Numbered from the stretch's first letter, positions 1 through 11,903 are shown. The stretch is 29,697 nucleotides of DNA from Ophiostoma sp. CBS 140.51 (GCA_029298735.1 JANSLP010000378.1:1-29697), one strand, 5' to 3'. Notes: generated from the sequence alone by a model not told the origin. Translations and numbers: made by a program.

Positions 1-33
1 CGCACATGAGGAAATACAAAAAATTAGCCCCAT

Positions 34-299
34 TTATTTGTCCACGAATGTCGACGGGAGCCCCACAAAAAAAGTAATATTTTCGGCCCCAAGGAGATAG
101 AGGATATTTTCTGTCTTGAGCTGGTCTTGTATGTCTACCATTGTATTATTTGTAACGATCTCAACTTCGTCATGCCGACCTTTGATTTTCATTCTTGCGA
201 ACCGCTCTTGTGAACTTGCTTTCTGTGCCTCGAGCCACTTTCCATCGTTGACAGCGCAGCTAATGCCTTGTCTTGGACGGCAATGCAGGAAGAGCTTGC
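34..299 (-). CDS. possible terminal exon of an unrecognised gene
   Basis: The minus strand is open for about 88 codons to a TAA at 36-34. Just upstream is a good 3' splice-site context: a T-rich run ending in CTGCAG (AG at 301-300), so the stretch could be a last exon whose earlier exons would lie at higher coordinates. No in-frame ATG lies near the beginning, and I could not find a convincing upstream exon between 300 and 700. The peptide is of mixed composition with no low-complexity bias and no motif I recognise. It may be a gene remnant or chance. Third positions are less GC-rich than in the firm genes of this window. Confidence 0.2.
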
Positions 300-872
300 C
301 TGCAGACAAGAAAAAGAACGTTGTGGCTGGCTGTCAACAAGGGTCTCGGGGCCTGTTCCCTGCTGCCCGTCTAGCGGTCTCGTCTTTTCTCATCCAATTT
401 AAGACTCTGTGTTGTCCATTTTGTTGTTCGCTTTCGCTTTTGTTTCCTTTTTCCTTTTAACTCTTACATTGAGTTTCTGTTTCGTTTTGGTCGTTTTTCT
501 CGGCCCCCACCTCCTTTGCGATGCATCCACGGACCGTCCCTCGGGATCGACGTCCCTAAAATGTTCGGTTTCTTTTTTGTCTGTTATTGTCTACTTTTTC
601 TTGCCTGCCCCGGCACAGACAGCGAACAAAAGAAGAGGCGCAAAAGTGATGCATCACATGTGTCGTTGGCATCGAACCTATTTGTTCAACCCATGTCCAC
701 TTCCTGTTCACTTCCTTATGCACGTCCTATTCTGTCATATTTCGACCTTGCACTTCTCTCCCCCTCTTGAGATGACAGCTGCTTCTGCCCGTTATCATCT
801 GTTGGAGACTGCTGGATGCAGTTGCAGTCTTGCAGTAACGTTCTTCCTGTGTCGTGCTTCGTCCGTCTACCA

Positions 873-1015
873 TGCATGCAGAATGCACACAACCCCACTG
901 CAAGCGCCCAAGATGCATACCACACTACAGTAATACACTGCACTTGAATCCTTTTTCTTTCTCTTTTGACCCCTCCACTTCCCCTGGACTACCCTCCTGA
1001 ACCAAGATGCATGCA
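873..1015. promoter_or_regulatory. two copies of the palindrome TGCATGCA
   Basis: Perfect TGCATGCA octamers lie at 873-880 and 1008-1015 (the latter inside a longer alternating GCAT run). Three more copies occur between PAL1 and USB1. What binds them is unknown; the site call is inferred from over-representation only. Confidence 0.3.
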
Positions 1016-2344
1016 TGCGTGGATGAAGACGTTAACATCGTTGTATAGCTTTGGGTGCATTCGGGTGCGACTGTTGTGACTGGTACCGTTTTTGCGGAGG
1101 GAAGCATCGGTCCAGCCATTCAACGTCTATGGTCGGCGATGTGCCGTGTGTTCACTATCTACACATGGCTGGCTGCATTGTCCATCGTGTAGGATAAAAG
1201 CGTACACAGTTTTTGTGTTTTTACGTATTTCATTGCCAGCCGCCTCTATCCCGCAAATTCCTCTGTTTATAATCATCTCCACATGGGGCCGAGTTCGGAC
1301 TCGAGGATAGATGCAAACAAGAAGTCTGATTGTCTTTTGGACACAGTCTTTTGTTCAACTTCCGACTGAAATGGTCTCTCTCACTTTCCTTTGGGCTTTA
1401 TCTGAGATATGATATCAGATATTCATTTTCCTCTTTTCGCCATACCCAGGACGCGGAAATGGCGGCACTATTTTCTTCAACAGTCCGACGGGAGCCACGA
1501 CGGAGATGAGAAGTCAACGCTTTGAAGTTAAAAGTGTAAACGACTGCATTCGTATAGACATTGTCTTCTGGGGACTTGTCAGTTCTCTCTTTTCGTCTTG
1601 CCGCTGCTGCTGTCGAGAATTGTCTGCAACGCCACTGTTGACGTGGTCCTTGCACGCTTTTACTTGTCCATCTCGATGTCCTCTGGCTTCTACCTCAACC
1701 TGGTATCAACTTTCTCTCAGCAGGCTTTTTGTCTCTTTAACCTCACTTTCGCCTCATTGTCCTTTCTCTCCACACTTTGTCCCATCTCTCGGTCAGAGGA
1801 TCCAGATGCCCGCTGACCCAGCTTTCACTTCCACATCAAGTCCACTTTGCCTTCCTCTCCTCTCCTTTCATCCCGACGGCAAGGACGGCAAACCCACAGA
1901 CACGTCTTCAACACATCCACAGCTGTCCACGCTTTCCCACAACCCATCCACCTACAGTCCACCTGCAGTCCACAGCTTTGTTTTTCTGTCTCTCATTCAC
2001 CCCATCTGTCACCTTGACTTGTCACTTTCTGCGCAGTCTTGCCCCTCTTGTCTCTGTCCTGTCGGTCCCTTGCCGTCTCTTTCCCCGTCCGTCTGGACCC
2101 CTCACCTTGGCCTTTCTTGCCCTCTCTTGCCCCCGCCCTCATCCATCATATTTTGTCCCTTCTGCTTGCCTCGTCCACGGGTCTAGCTAGACTCCACTTG
2201 CCGTTGAAGACTGGACTAGTCTATCCTTCTATTGCATATCACTCACCTCTCACGTCTCACATTTTTGACTTCGCCCCCCACGACGGACAATACGAAAAGA
2301 GTTGCACACAGACAAGGTCCCACGCCCCTAACCGGGAAGTGTCA

Positions 2345-2364
2345 GGCTAGGCTAGGCCAGGCCA
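2345..2364. repeat. four-copy tandem pentamer
   Basis: Two GGCTA units are followed directly by two GGCCA units. It is a short imperfect tandem repeat in non-coding sequence, with no evident function. Confidence 0.5.
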
Positions 2365-3874
2365 GACTACAAGAAAAAGAGAGGCCGAAACAACCTAATA
2401 AGATATATTACGAGCCAATCACATCGTCTGGATGTCTACAGAGAAGCCTCTCTGTGAGCGCCTCTGGTTATTGACAGTAAGAAGGCAGGGACCACAGGCA
2501 AGTGTCTATGTCGGTCTTTGGGTCTATCCTATTCATATTCGTCTGTGCGGTGCAAGAACCACCTGTGGAGACATGTATTGATCCTACATAAGCTCGAAGC
2601 TTGTGTATGTTCGTGGATTCTATAAAGAATCAAGGCATTCCTCATCCCATCTTGTTCATGAACAATACGCATTCTCTTGTCAGTCTTCACTTTTCACATT
2701 CTGCCCTAGTCTTTCCTTTGATCTCATGTCGACTTTCTTTGATCATCACATATTACCCACCACATCTACTCCTTGTCAATACTGTTTCTTTGTTTGATCA
2801 CCCATATTGTTCTCTACTGTCAATATCATAAATCCCCGATATTCCACTTTCCCCCCCAACATTTGAAAATAGTTTGACGGCTTTTGCCTGTCCCATTCTA
2901 CTGCCACGACATCGTTCCTCTTCCAATCGACCGATCTTTGTCCATCGCATCTATCTGACGACCATCCCCTCCCTCACCGACAACATCATATCCTCTTTTC
3001 CCTTTGTCGATCCGCGGCAACCCGCACCGACCGAACCAGACTTTGAAGTCATTCTAGTCTGAAAAATATCTCCATCGTGAGACCTGCATTGTCTGGTACG
3101 TCAACCCACGTTTTAATATTTTGTGCCGAACTCCCTGCCCTTCCTACACCGATAGGCCGATTCACCGACGAAGATAATCCTAAGATCTAATGCATTCCCG
3201 CTAGCCGACCATTGATGCACATCACCTTGCCACGATATTGTCATTCATTTTGAAGCCATTCAGCTCCATCGACGCCTAACGTTGCCCATTCAACAGGCGG
3301 TCAACATCATAGGTATGCTCGAAGCAGATTTGGAGATGCATGGTTACCGTTGATATTTGGTCGATGTTGATGGTTCTGGGTCGCTCCCTCTCCAATTTTG
3401 TGCCCGTCGTCACTTCCCCCAGTCAACGCGTCGCAGCACCCCAAAACAGGCGTGCCTTCCTCGTACCTTCTATTTTGCTGACCTAACGACAGAAACCCGC
3501 CCACGCGTACTTGGTGCATCGCCCCTTCCCAAACTTGCGATCCAAATCCCGCGATACTCTGCTGTACCTAGGCAACCACCGTTTTTCAGTGTCAGCAAAG
3601 GTACCTTCTAGTGAAGCTGTCTCTGTCGACTGCCACTCCATAAACTTCATTTTGGCCAGCACCCACCATCTGGGAAATCAAATTTTGCCACGCAACAGCC
3701 CAAAATTATAGAGGCTGGTAGACCAGAAGTTTAGACGAGGCCTCAACAACATTTCTGGATACACAGCGCATCACCCTCCCCAAAAAGCCTTCACTGTGGA
3801 CAGACTGTTCACTGCACTACCTGCCTTGCTCGCTCTACTTGCCCTGAAGCCTCCACCATATTTTTGTGCCCAAG

Positions 3875-5209
3875 ATGCAGTCCCAGGTGTACTCTAGGCC
3901 CGCTGGAGAGGCTCTCCTCCACCGCAAGGCGCGCCAGATGCAGTACCATCAGCAAGGTGAACAGCTATACCGTGACCCCCGCCCACATCATTCTCACCAC
4001 AATGCAGCTCACTTGCATCGTCACAACATCCACACCGACAACAACAACAATAGTAACAACTCGCATCTTGTTCACCCACGTCCTATTCACCGTATTTCTC
4101 GCCACAAATCATTATTGACGCATGGTAGTGGCCACAGCGACAACCATTTTCACTCTGCACCGTCTCCTTCTCGCACAGCCCACTTTTCTGGTGACGAGGT
4201 AGTCGGCCATCATTCTTTCTCTTCCCATTCTGCATCCAGCCTATCATCACAGACCACTCCCTCGTCCATTCCGTCTGGCTCTCACCCTCGTTATAAGTCG
4301 TTGTCGCCGCCTTCCCGTGTTTCGTCGTCGTCTGCTGTCAGGGAAGAGAAGGAGTCCTGCCCTACCAACTTTTCCTTTGCCGCACTTCCCTCACCTCCGC
4401 TGCAAAGTGACGCCCACAAACACACCCATCAAGACTTTTCTTCTGCTCCTCCTCCTCATCCGCCCCAACAAAGACGGGCGCTTCCATCGACGCATCATTC
4501 CGACCGTCCTTCACACTTTGCCCACCGTCAACACCACCACTGTCTTTGCCTTTTGCCGCTCGTGGAGAGCAGTACCCCCCATATGGGCGCCCACATGTAC
4601 GGAACGCCCAACAGCAACGATGACGGCCAACATGGCCACCAAGGTCACCGAGACCACCAGAGCCACCACTTTGAGCCTTGGCTCGAACAAAATGTTAACG
4701 TCGAGGGCGACGTCGACGGCCATGACATTGTTGATTTGGAAAATCAAGTAAGTTCCAGCGCCCTTCTACCCTATTGCCCTCCTGCCCTCCCCTATAGCAT
4801 AGCAGCCTTTCCTGTTCGGCCCTTTTTTATGTCCCCCCTCCTCGTTTCTTTCCTTTGATCTTTTCTCGCTCTTTCCTTGTTCTTTTCACCCACCGCACTT
4901 GCCTTGAATCAGGCCACAACGCGTCTTCTTGGTGCCTTCCCTTTTTATGATTGTCTCTGCTTCTCCTGCTATGCCCCTCCTTCTGGCTATCTTTCCCATA
5001 TATTATTTTGGTCTTTCCCATCCTCTCCCAATTTCCCATCCTTCCTACACTACAATCCCATCCCCTCGATTCTCGCCTACATCCTTACCGCAACATCATT
5101 ATCTCTCCCACGACGTCGACAGCACCACATCAGTTTCTTCAAGCACTACACAGAATCCTCGATACATTCTTTGAGGCCTGCTGCCTGTGCTTGGCGGAGT
5201 GACACTGTT

Positions 5210-5243
<34 letters not shown>

Positions 5244-5322
5244 CTATCCTCTTTCCTCCTCAACCCTTTTCTATTTCCTCTTGAAACAGCATCACGACGA
5301 GTATCATGGACACGACAACTGA
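3875..5322 (+). CDS. His/Ser/Pro-rich hypothetical ORF upstream of the Myb-like factor
   Basis: The first exon runs from the ATG at 3875 (A at -3) to 4747 and is open for 291 codons. It ends at a clean GTAAGT donor (4748). Joining it to the acceptor ending at 5289 (TTGAAACAG) removes a 542-nt intron and adds ten codons, mostly His, Asp, Tyr and Gly, before TGA at 5320-5322, giving 301 aa. The added residues resemble the end of the first exon, which supports the join. The protein is low-complexity: clusters of His and Asn near residues 30-70, Ser/Pro-rich middle, His-rich end. No domain is recognised. The last 17 nt overlap the ATG of the Myb-like gene in another frame. Alternatives are an extra-long upstream ORF controlling that gene, an independent gene, or an N-terminal part of it joined through an exon I failed to find. 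Confidence 0.4.
5211..5240 (+). repeat. (TTG)10 microsatellite in intron
   Basis: Ten uninterrupted TTG triplets lie inside the proposed 4748-5289 intron, about 50 nt before its acceptor. It may extend the pyrimidine-rich tract and is likely to vary in length between strains. Confidence 0.9.
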
Positions 5323-7685
5323 CAACGGCCCTCAGGGGTCGCCCGATCGGACGGTCACCGCACCGTCTACCCCAGAATATTTTCCTCCAATGACTATGTC
5401 ACCTCCAGGTAAGTCTTTCCCTCTTCCCTCTTCCCTCTTCTTCCTTCCTGCATCCCATCGGATTTCGTGATGTGTCGTCTCTTCTGAGACATAGACATGG
5501 TTCACTTGATCTCCACTCGGCCCAGATTTTGCCCTTCTTTTTTTTTTTTGTCTTGTTCCTCTCCCGCTATTCCACCCCATCTTTGACTCCCGTATGAGGC
5601 AAATATTGGGCGACAATGCATACTGACAACAAAGGAACAGGAGTTCATGATCACGGCCAGGAGAACCGCAACGACAACGCCAGCAACAACACCAACAATG
5701 GCAACGCCGGTGGAGCTGTCCCTGGGAATGCCTACACAACCAAAACTTCCTCGCAGCCCTTCGTATTCCGCGAGACCGATACCCACGGCTGGTTGCCCAA
5801 TGATGGGTTCTACACCTCTACAGCACAGGGAAACCAGGTATGTCTGGTTTGCTTTCTTTGTTTTGTGTCTACTCCGTCCCTGCACCTGTCCATCTCCTAC
5901 TCTCCTTTCCTCTGATATCCACCTACTTTCACGAAAAACACCAGGCTAACAAACGCTTCTTTTTTGCAAACGAAACAGGGACAGAATCTGAACCCCTTGG
6001 CTCAGCAGTTCGTGCCTTCTTCTGCCTACATTAAAAGCGGCATCGCCATGTCACAGACGTCTGGCTACACTCCGGCCACACAGTGCTCCCACCACCAGGT
6101 CTATGCATTTGACCCGCGTGCCAGCTTCGACATCAACGAGCCACTACCCTTTCAGCCAGTTCATCAACAAGTTGCAGCTCCGACAATGCCAATGTCCCCA
6201 TCTGGCCATGGCGTTGTCTCTCGCCAAGGACACGCTGGTTTCTCCAATCTGAACCCGGCTGCTCTACCCTTCTATCTTCCAAACAGTCTGTCCCCGCGCA
6301 CCATGGCCACTGGCCCGCTGCGGTTTGATCCAGACTGCGATCATTCTTTTGACGACTACATCACGCCTCTCGACGAAGCTGCAGCTGAAAACAGCCTTGC
6401 ACCCCTTCACGCCGTTCAGAGAAAGCGCGTTCGCGGGGATGACAATGATCAGGACGTTTCTGCCTGCGAGCCTGCACAGAAGAAGACTAAGATTGACAGG
6501 CAAACACGTCACAGCAATGAGGACAGGCGGGCACCGAATGAAGATGTTAAGTTCGACTTCTCCCTGTTCGTTCACTGCACCCCCTCTAAAGACAGTGTCG
6601 CAGAGACAGCTCGCGACGGCCAACTGGCAGACACCACTCACCAGGACGGTACCGATTTCAAGCCAGATCCAGTCGCTCGTGTCTCCACGCCGCCCCCTTA
6701 TCATACGCCTGATCTACAGCGCACAACCGTCTCGCCCAAGGACCTTCAGGTCGTCGCGGACCAGAGCGTCCAGATTGTTCAACTTGCCGAGCCTTTCTCC
6801 CAGCCAGGCATCGTCCATCCCATCTCCCAGTCCATCTCTCAGTGGCACGGTCACGGAAACCAGTTTGGCGAAGGCTACGACGGCTTTCCTGTGTCCGGTC
6901 TCCATCCGTTTGACCAGCCTGCTTCAGCTCCAGATCTAATGGGCCCGAACATCATGTACAGCTACCCTAGCCCGCTTCTCGCCAACGAGCCTATTACTCG
7001 GGCAGGTTACAGTCACCATCCTGCTCATACTTCGTATCGGGCTCCCGAGCCCAACATGGGAGACGGTCAGCAAGCGGCCCGCCGTTCGTCATCCAGCACC
7101 AGCACCAGCGGTATAACAAACTCCAACCCAGGCCCGCGTCCTACCTCTGCCGGAAGTCGTCAAAGACCCCGTCGCACTCGTTCCACCGCCTCATCCTCCC
7201 GCGGACGCTATGCTTCTGAGGAAGAAATCGAAGCACGCAGACAGCGAGACGTTTTCTTCATGTATCTAAAGGACGAGGTGGGTCTGACGTACAAGGAAAT
7301 CAAAAGCCAACACAACTTTACGGAGGCGGAATCGACCCTACGGGGTCGCCACCGAGCTCTGACAAAGGCGAGTGACGAACGTCGCCGGAAACCCAAGTGG
7401 AGTGACAAAGACATAACCACTTTGAGACGACTCGTCGGAGAGAAGCTTGCTACTCAGGTGGGGGCGCCATCTTTCGAAAAGATCAGTTGGAAAGGCATGC
7501 AAGAAGAAATGCGGTCCGCCGGATGCTATGCCTTTGGGTTTGCGGCACTCAAAAAGAAAGCCAAAGAGCTTCTTGGGAGCAGTACCGACGATGAGACGGA
7601 CATCGAAGCTGCAGAGGTCGACGAGGGCCACACCGGCAATCCCGCAAATGTTGGCAGTAATGCCAGCAACCCCTTCGTCGTCTAG
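5306..7685 (+). CDS. Myb-like DNA-binding transcription factor
   Basis: Exons are 5306-5408, 5641-5837 and 5979-7685; introns of 232 and 141 nt have GTAAGT/GTATGT donors and AACAG acceptors, and the phases agree. The product is 668 aa. The start ATG has A at -3 and G at +4; the frame is closed upstream by TGA at 5282. Residues 1-500 are Gln/Asn/Ser/Pro-rich and probably disordered, with a basic cluster (RKRVR at 248-252, then QKKTK about 20 residues later) that looks like a bipartite nuclear signal. Residues about 480-510 are Ser/Arg-rich. The conserved part is at about 510-630: a helical segment with the FTEAESTLRGRHRALTK signature followed by KPKWSDKDI, the pattern of a fungal Myb/SANT-like family. 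The tail is acidic. I infer nuclear gene regulation; targets are unknown. The upstream overlapping ORF may affect its translation. Confidence 0.78.
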
Positions 7686-8238
7686 CTTCTCGCTACCACT
7701 CGCTTACCATTTTCACCGGTCTTCCTTCTTTTTTGCTTTCGTTGGCGTTTGGCGTTTTGTTCTCACGTTTTTGCTTCCTTCCTTCATTCTCTTGGCACGA
7801 CCATCGATCGAATTGACACAAGCATGCCCATCCATCGACAAGTCACCACTGGGCGGGGCTTCGATCTGATCTACCGGACGACATCGATGAAAATGACAAA
7901 AACCACAAAAAAAAAATACCATTTTCTGTTTGTGTCTGTTGTTTAGTTCTTTCAACTCGTCTTGCATTTTCATCTGGGGCTTGGGCGTTCTGTTGTCTGT
8001 TTTGCTTTCCGATGCTCGACAGTCCTCAAACCAACGACCGATGCCTCGCTCCCATCCATTTGACAACCTTCCATGGGACGTGGCAGCCTGAACGAGACCG
8101 ACGACATCGCCACTAAACTTTTATCTTGTTTGGAGATTCTGTACGGCGTCTGGACTTTTTTCTCTTTCTTTCTCACCACGGTCGGCAGGCTCGCCTTCTC
8201 AGTCTCATCAACTAGTAAGGCAAAAGTTCTTGTCGCTT

Positions 8239-8790
8239 GCTCCCTCTCACCAACCACTGTGCGGTCAAGGAACCAGCTTGTTCGAGCGAAGCCACCACCA
8301 GGCCACAGGCGTTGTCCTCCTCGACTCGCTGTCTCTTTTTCTCTTTTCACACCCGGCGATGCACATATCATCTGCCCGTTCCCTCCCACCTAGCCGCACG
8401 CAGGTCATGGAACAAGCTCTGGTGAGGGCAACAGACTCGTCAGGTTACAGACGTTCTCTTCTCCACCGAGATCCTTTCTTTTCTCTTCCGCCATGCGATC
8501 AATGCATCCGCACATCGCCAGCTCCCTCTCACCTAGCTACGGCAGGTCACGGAGCACACTCTGGTGAGGGTAACAAACTCATCAGGCCACAGGCGTTCTC
8601 TTCCCCATCGAGCACCCCTCTCTCTCTTACCTATCTGCGATGCAGAAGGCCATTGCCAGCTCCCTCTCACCCGCCATCAAGTATGGTAGATGATGGAGCC
8701 CACTTGCTCGATCAGAGTCATCAGCAGCGCCAGGCCACAGGTGTCCTCATCTCTTATATTCGACGAAAATTGACATTGCTACCCAACCAA
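8239..8790 (+). repeat. degenerate ~140-bp tandem repeat, four copies
   Basis: Each copy opens with a version of GCTCCCTCTCACC (positions 8239, 8378, 8521, 8659) and has a second anchor resembling GGCCACAGGCGTTCTC (8301, 8443, 8584, 8733). The spacing is 138-149 bp. Copies 2 and 3 also share CTCTGGTGAGGG-AACA-ACTC. Between the anchors the copies have diverged considerably. One plus frame stays open across all four, with A-P-S-H recurring in copies 1, 3 and 4, but there is no upstream ATG in that frame and copy 2 is shifted. Confidence 0.7.
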
Positions 8791-9890
8791 CAGCCGAGCA
8801 GATAGAGAATATTCAACCAACGAGAGACGGTGACCTCGCGACATCTCGGGTGTCCTACCCAAGCTCCCAGTCACAGGAAAGCTGGCCCGCAATCAAGAAG
8901 ACCCAAAGTATACAGCCCGCAGGGGAAAGACTGCGACACACAATATCTCTCTTGCAAGCGTCTCAGGTCGCGGGGTCCTTCTTCACCTCTCTCGACGACC
9001 GTCACTCCCTCATTATTTACACGGATTTGCTTAACTTGTCATCCCACTCAACCAACGGAGAACACCCTCAGGATACATGGACCATTGGCCAAGACGACAC
9101 CATCACACCGCAAGTGACCTGTCACCCTCCCACCTCTGCATCGCAGGCTGTTCTGCCAGCTATCCAACCATCAGGACAGTCGTCAGCATAGTTGCTTTCT
9201 CATATGACCAACAGCACATCACATTGGGCATGCACGGGTGTTTGAGTGAAGACAGTGACGATACCTCAGCCAAACCCCACTAGCACCATCAACTGCCTGC
9301 ATCAACTAAAACACACCTCTGCATCAGCGGCGTAAAAGCAGGACTGGGCCTTTCTTTAAACTCGCCATATTTGTCTTCTCTGCCATATTGACTCATCTGT
9401 TCTTTTTTACTTTCGACGTTTTCATATTCCTTTTTTCTGCATTTTCACCGGCGTCTTGGAACGGCAACAGGACAGGGGTCTGGCATGGGTCTCAACCAAA
9501 AATGCAGTGCAACGGCGCAAAGGGACAGCACGACTCTTACGACTATCATCTGGGCAGATACCACAATCACATTTGTACGCGTACCTGGGCATATTTCAGC
9601 ATCTTTCTTCTGGCATGTTAGCGACTGGCGCATTGAAAAGGGTTCATGGAAAAGGACATCTTTTTTCTCATAGTATCATATGAAGTCATCTAATCACACA
9701 CATACCTGGGAGCGTCGAAAAGCATAGGGCGTTCTCACACAAATTCGGGTTTTTTTTTATCATATGGAAGTCGGGTATTATGGATGAACACGGGTGGCAT
9801 CCCGCTTGGCCTATTCAATCTTCTCTTAAGTCATTTTAATTTTCATCAATTCAAACCGAATCAAAACCAAAATGTCTCTCTGTGAAAAAG

Positions 9891-10013
9891 TGGAAAAGCA
9901 TAGCACGCACCTAGCACATACATTTTCATCAACAAACCTGGGGCGACAACGGTAGGAAAACATAGCACTCTCACACGAACATATCATCAACACAACCCTA
10001 GGGTAGAGACAGG
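9891..10013. repeat. two-copy imperfect ~60-bp repeat
   Basis: The halves 9891-9951 and 9955-10013 share the ordered blocks GGAAAA, CATAGCAC, ACATA, CATCAACA and a CT-GG block. A related CATAGGGCGTTCTCACAC stretch lies near 9723. It is in the 3' flank of APA2 and has no evident function. Confidence 0.5.
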
Positions 10014-10189
10014 CGGGGTGGCATTCAGGGTGGTTTTGTTGAACATTCTGTACTTTACTTGTCCTGTTTGTCAATACACAAAAATACCAGCAGCCACCAT
10101 TTTTGTCACAGTTTTTGTGCAAAATGTAGTGGCATCGCGACACAAGACAAAGTCTGGTTGCCGCACGCGGCCGGACCCTCTAAAATCTC

Positions 10190-11335
10190 TCACAATGCGG
10201 ACGGCGAGGGCCGACCCCGTAACCCCGCCGCTGCCGCACCTCCATTACCTGCGGCACCGGTCGTACCTGCCGAACCTGGCGACACCCCAATTTGGGCCAA
10301 AACGCCGCCCAGTTGCGTCGGATCACTGCGCAGCGCGTCCCACTCGGCCTCATTCTTCACCAGTGCTGTGCCCGCCAACACCGTTCCATTCAGCGACAGG
10401 CTATACTGGTTGTCGGTGCCGCCTTCAGCCGTGCGGGGCAGGAGGGCCATTGTGTGGTGTGTCAGGGCCAAATTGTAGCTGATGCTGGCCGGCAACTCTC
10501 CCCTTTCTTCTGCCACCGTGTTGTACCCGTCTGCTGCCTCAATTGCTGCCGACGTGCCCTGAGCTGCCGCGCGTGCTTGCCGGTACAAGTCGAGGTAGAT
10601 GGCGTGCAGCCTCTCGGCCGATGGTGCGTCACCGGTACCATCATCACCTCGTAACCGCGCAGCGGCAACATAGAACGGCACTTCATGACTGTCGCTGCCC
10701 AACAGCCGGTCCGCCAGTACACTCCACTCGCCCTCCGAGTCACCCTTCAGGCCCTCCCGCATCTGCGACACGGGCAACAGCTGCAGGTGCCGGTGTGGCT
10801 GGCTGGCACCCGAGTACTTCCCGCTGTTGTAAAACACATAAAGCTCTTCGCTGCGGTCGGCGTACGCCTGAATGCAAACGTAGGCTGCTTCCATGTCGGA
10901 TGCCTCCAACAAATGGCTCTGCGGCCGCCAGGCGGTCGTGGCCAAGATGGCATGATCCTGGCTGACGGCAAATTTGTTCAAGACCAGGCGGTGGGAGCCG
11001 CCATTCAACTCAGGAAGTACGACGAGGCCTGACGGTGGCTCTTCGAATGGGTCGTATGGCTTGGGTGGTGGTGCTTTGTCGTCCTTCTTGCCGCTGTCAT
11101 CTTTTTTGTCACCCTTTGGCTTCTTAGCAAGTGCGGGTGCAAAGCGGAGTTGGAACTGCAGCTCGTCAGTATGCCAAAGTCCAAATGTCTTCACATTCTG
11201 ATGTCAACCTACCGGTACGCCCTGCACGCGCAACAGAGCTACCTGTGTCGGAAAGAATGTGAGGTCGCCGGATGCTTTGGCGCGAACGAATGCTGCACGG
11301 ACGAGGTCTGGCAGGTTGGCAGGGACGGGAGGCAT
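10190..11335 (-). CDS. APA2: Ap4A phosphorylase (ATP adenylyltransferase)
   Basis: Exon 1 is 11335-11213 (41 codons from ATG) and exon 2 is 11155-10190; the 57-nt intron has donor GTAGGT, branch ACTGAC and acceptor CTGCAG, phase 0. The product is 362 aa, somewhat longer than the roughly 320-residue yeast enzymes. It belongs to the fungal Apa1/Apa2 branch of the HIT superfamily, which splits diadenosine tetraphosphate with phosphate into ATP and ADP. The catalytic triad motif is visible as SQPHRHLQLLP, with His162, His164 and Gln166; the second His is the nucleotidylated one in the family. Before the catalytic domain is a Lys/Asp-rich insertion (about 52-68), and ISYNLALTHHTMALLPR marks the C-terminal core. 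The last ~40 residues are Gly/Ala-rich and poorly conserved. Cytosolic location is likely. APA1 versus APA2 cannot be separated here. Confidence 0.93.
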
Positions 11336-11903
11336 TCTCGAAGCCGAAGGAGATCAGCTTTAAGCTTTATATGCAGGGGTGCGTCGTCAATTGGCTGGCT
11401 GACCGACGTGTTGGCAGTGAAGTGTCACGACGCGATCACGGAGGAGTGAATATGTGTGGAGGACGAGCTTTAAAAAGGTGACGTCGTGGCATGGTGGGGT
11501 GTTTGCAGCTCTAGCGGGTCGGTTTTTAGTGAGTTGGGGGCGTGTTTGTCATTCTAGTGGTCTTCAGCCGCTGGGGCCTAGATTGGCGCGCGTCCACGTC
11601 ATGTCAGTACCAACACAACAACATCCTGGTGTAAGTGGCTTTTGATGTGACGTATGGCGGCGGCCTGTTACCACTTGTCACAATCTGCAGGAGGATATGG
11701 CACATCATTTAGATAGAATAGAACATAATATTTCTAGTACAATTTCTTCCAAAAGCAGAAAAGAAGTAAACAAAAGACTGTGTATCAAAAAAGTCAACGC
11801 CAAAAACAATACAAGCAAAGAAAAAAGAAACAAAGTATACCAAAAGTAAACAAAACGCCAGTCAAATCTAACCATCTATTGCCTCACCATTATCACTGCT
11901 GTC
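11336..11903. other. intergenic: APA2 promoter and PAL1 3' flank
   Basis: Both neighbours are on the minus strand. The part near 11700-11880 is very A-rich on the plus strand (T-rich on the sense strand), fitting the PAL1 3' untranslated region. No ORF or motif of note was seen. Confidence 0.5.

Larger units (their letters stand above)
1..3874. other. long non-coding stretch, probable promoter and leader of the downstream gene(s)
   Basis: Apart from the weak minus-strand exon at the left edge, I see no gene here. From about 1500 to 3860 the plus strand is strongly pyrimidine-rich, with many C/T runs, as is usual for promoters and 5' leaders of plus-strand genes in filamentous fungi. Short ORFs (for example 2874-3062) have no recognisable content and would act only as upstream ORFs if transcribed. 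A CCAAT pentamer lies near 2415. Almost 4 kb is long for a fungal intergenic region but common upstream of regulatory genes. Confidence 0.5.
7686..10189. other. 2.5 kb gap between convergent genes; repeats only
   Basis: This contains the 3' flanks of the Myb-like gene (+) and of APA2 (-). ORFs present have no recognisable content and mostly lack ATG starts. The distinctive contents are a degenerate ~140-bp tandem repeat (8239-8790) and a pair of related ~60-bp segments (9891-10013). Sequence from about 9660 onward is AT-richer, as expected for 3' ends. No RNA gene or transposon was recognised. Confidence 0.5.

Noticed and set aside
8230..8805. A repeat-containing protein encoded by the open frame across the tandem repeat.
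   Set aside because: No ATG precedes the first repeats, one copy is out of register with the others, and composition is not protein-like enough to support a coding call.
11156..11194. APA2 starting at a GTG at 11194.
   Set aside because: That segment is intron; the ATG exon at 11335-11213 supplies the expected family N-terminus.
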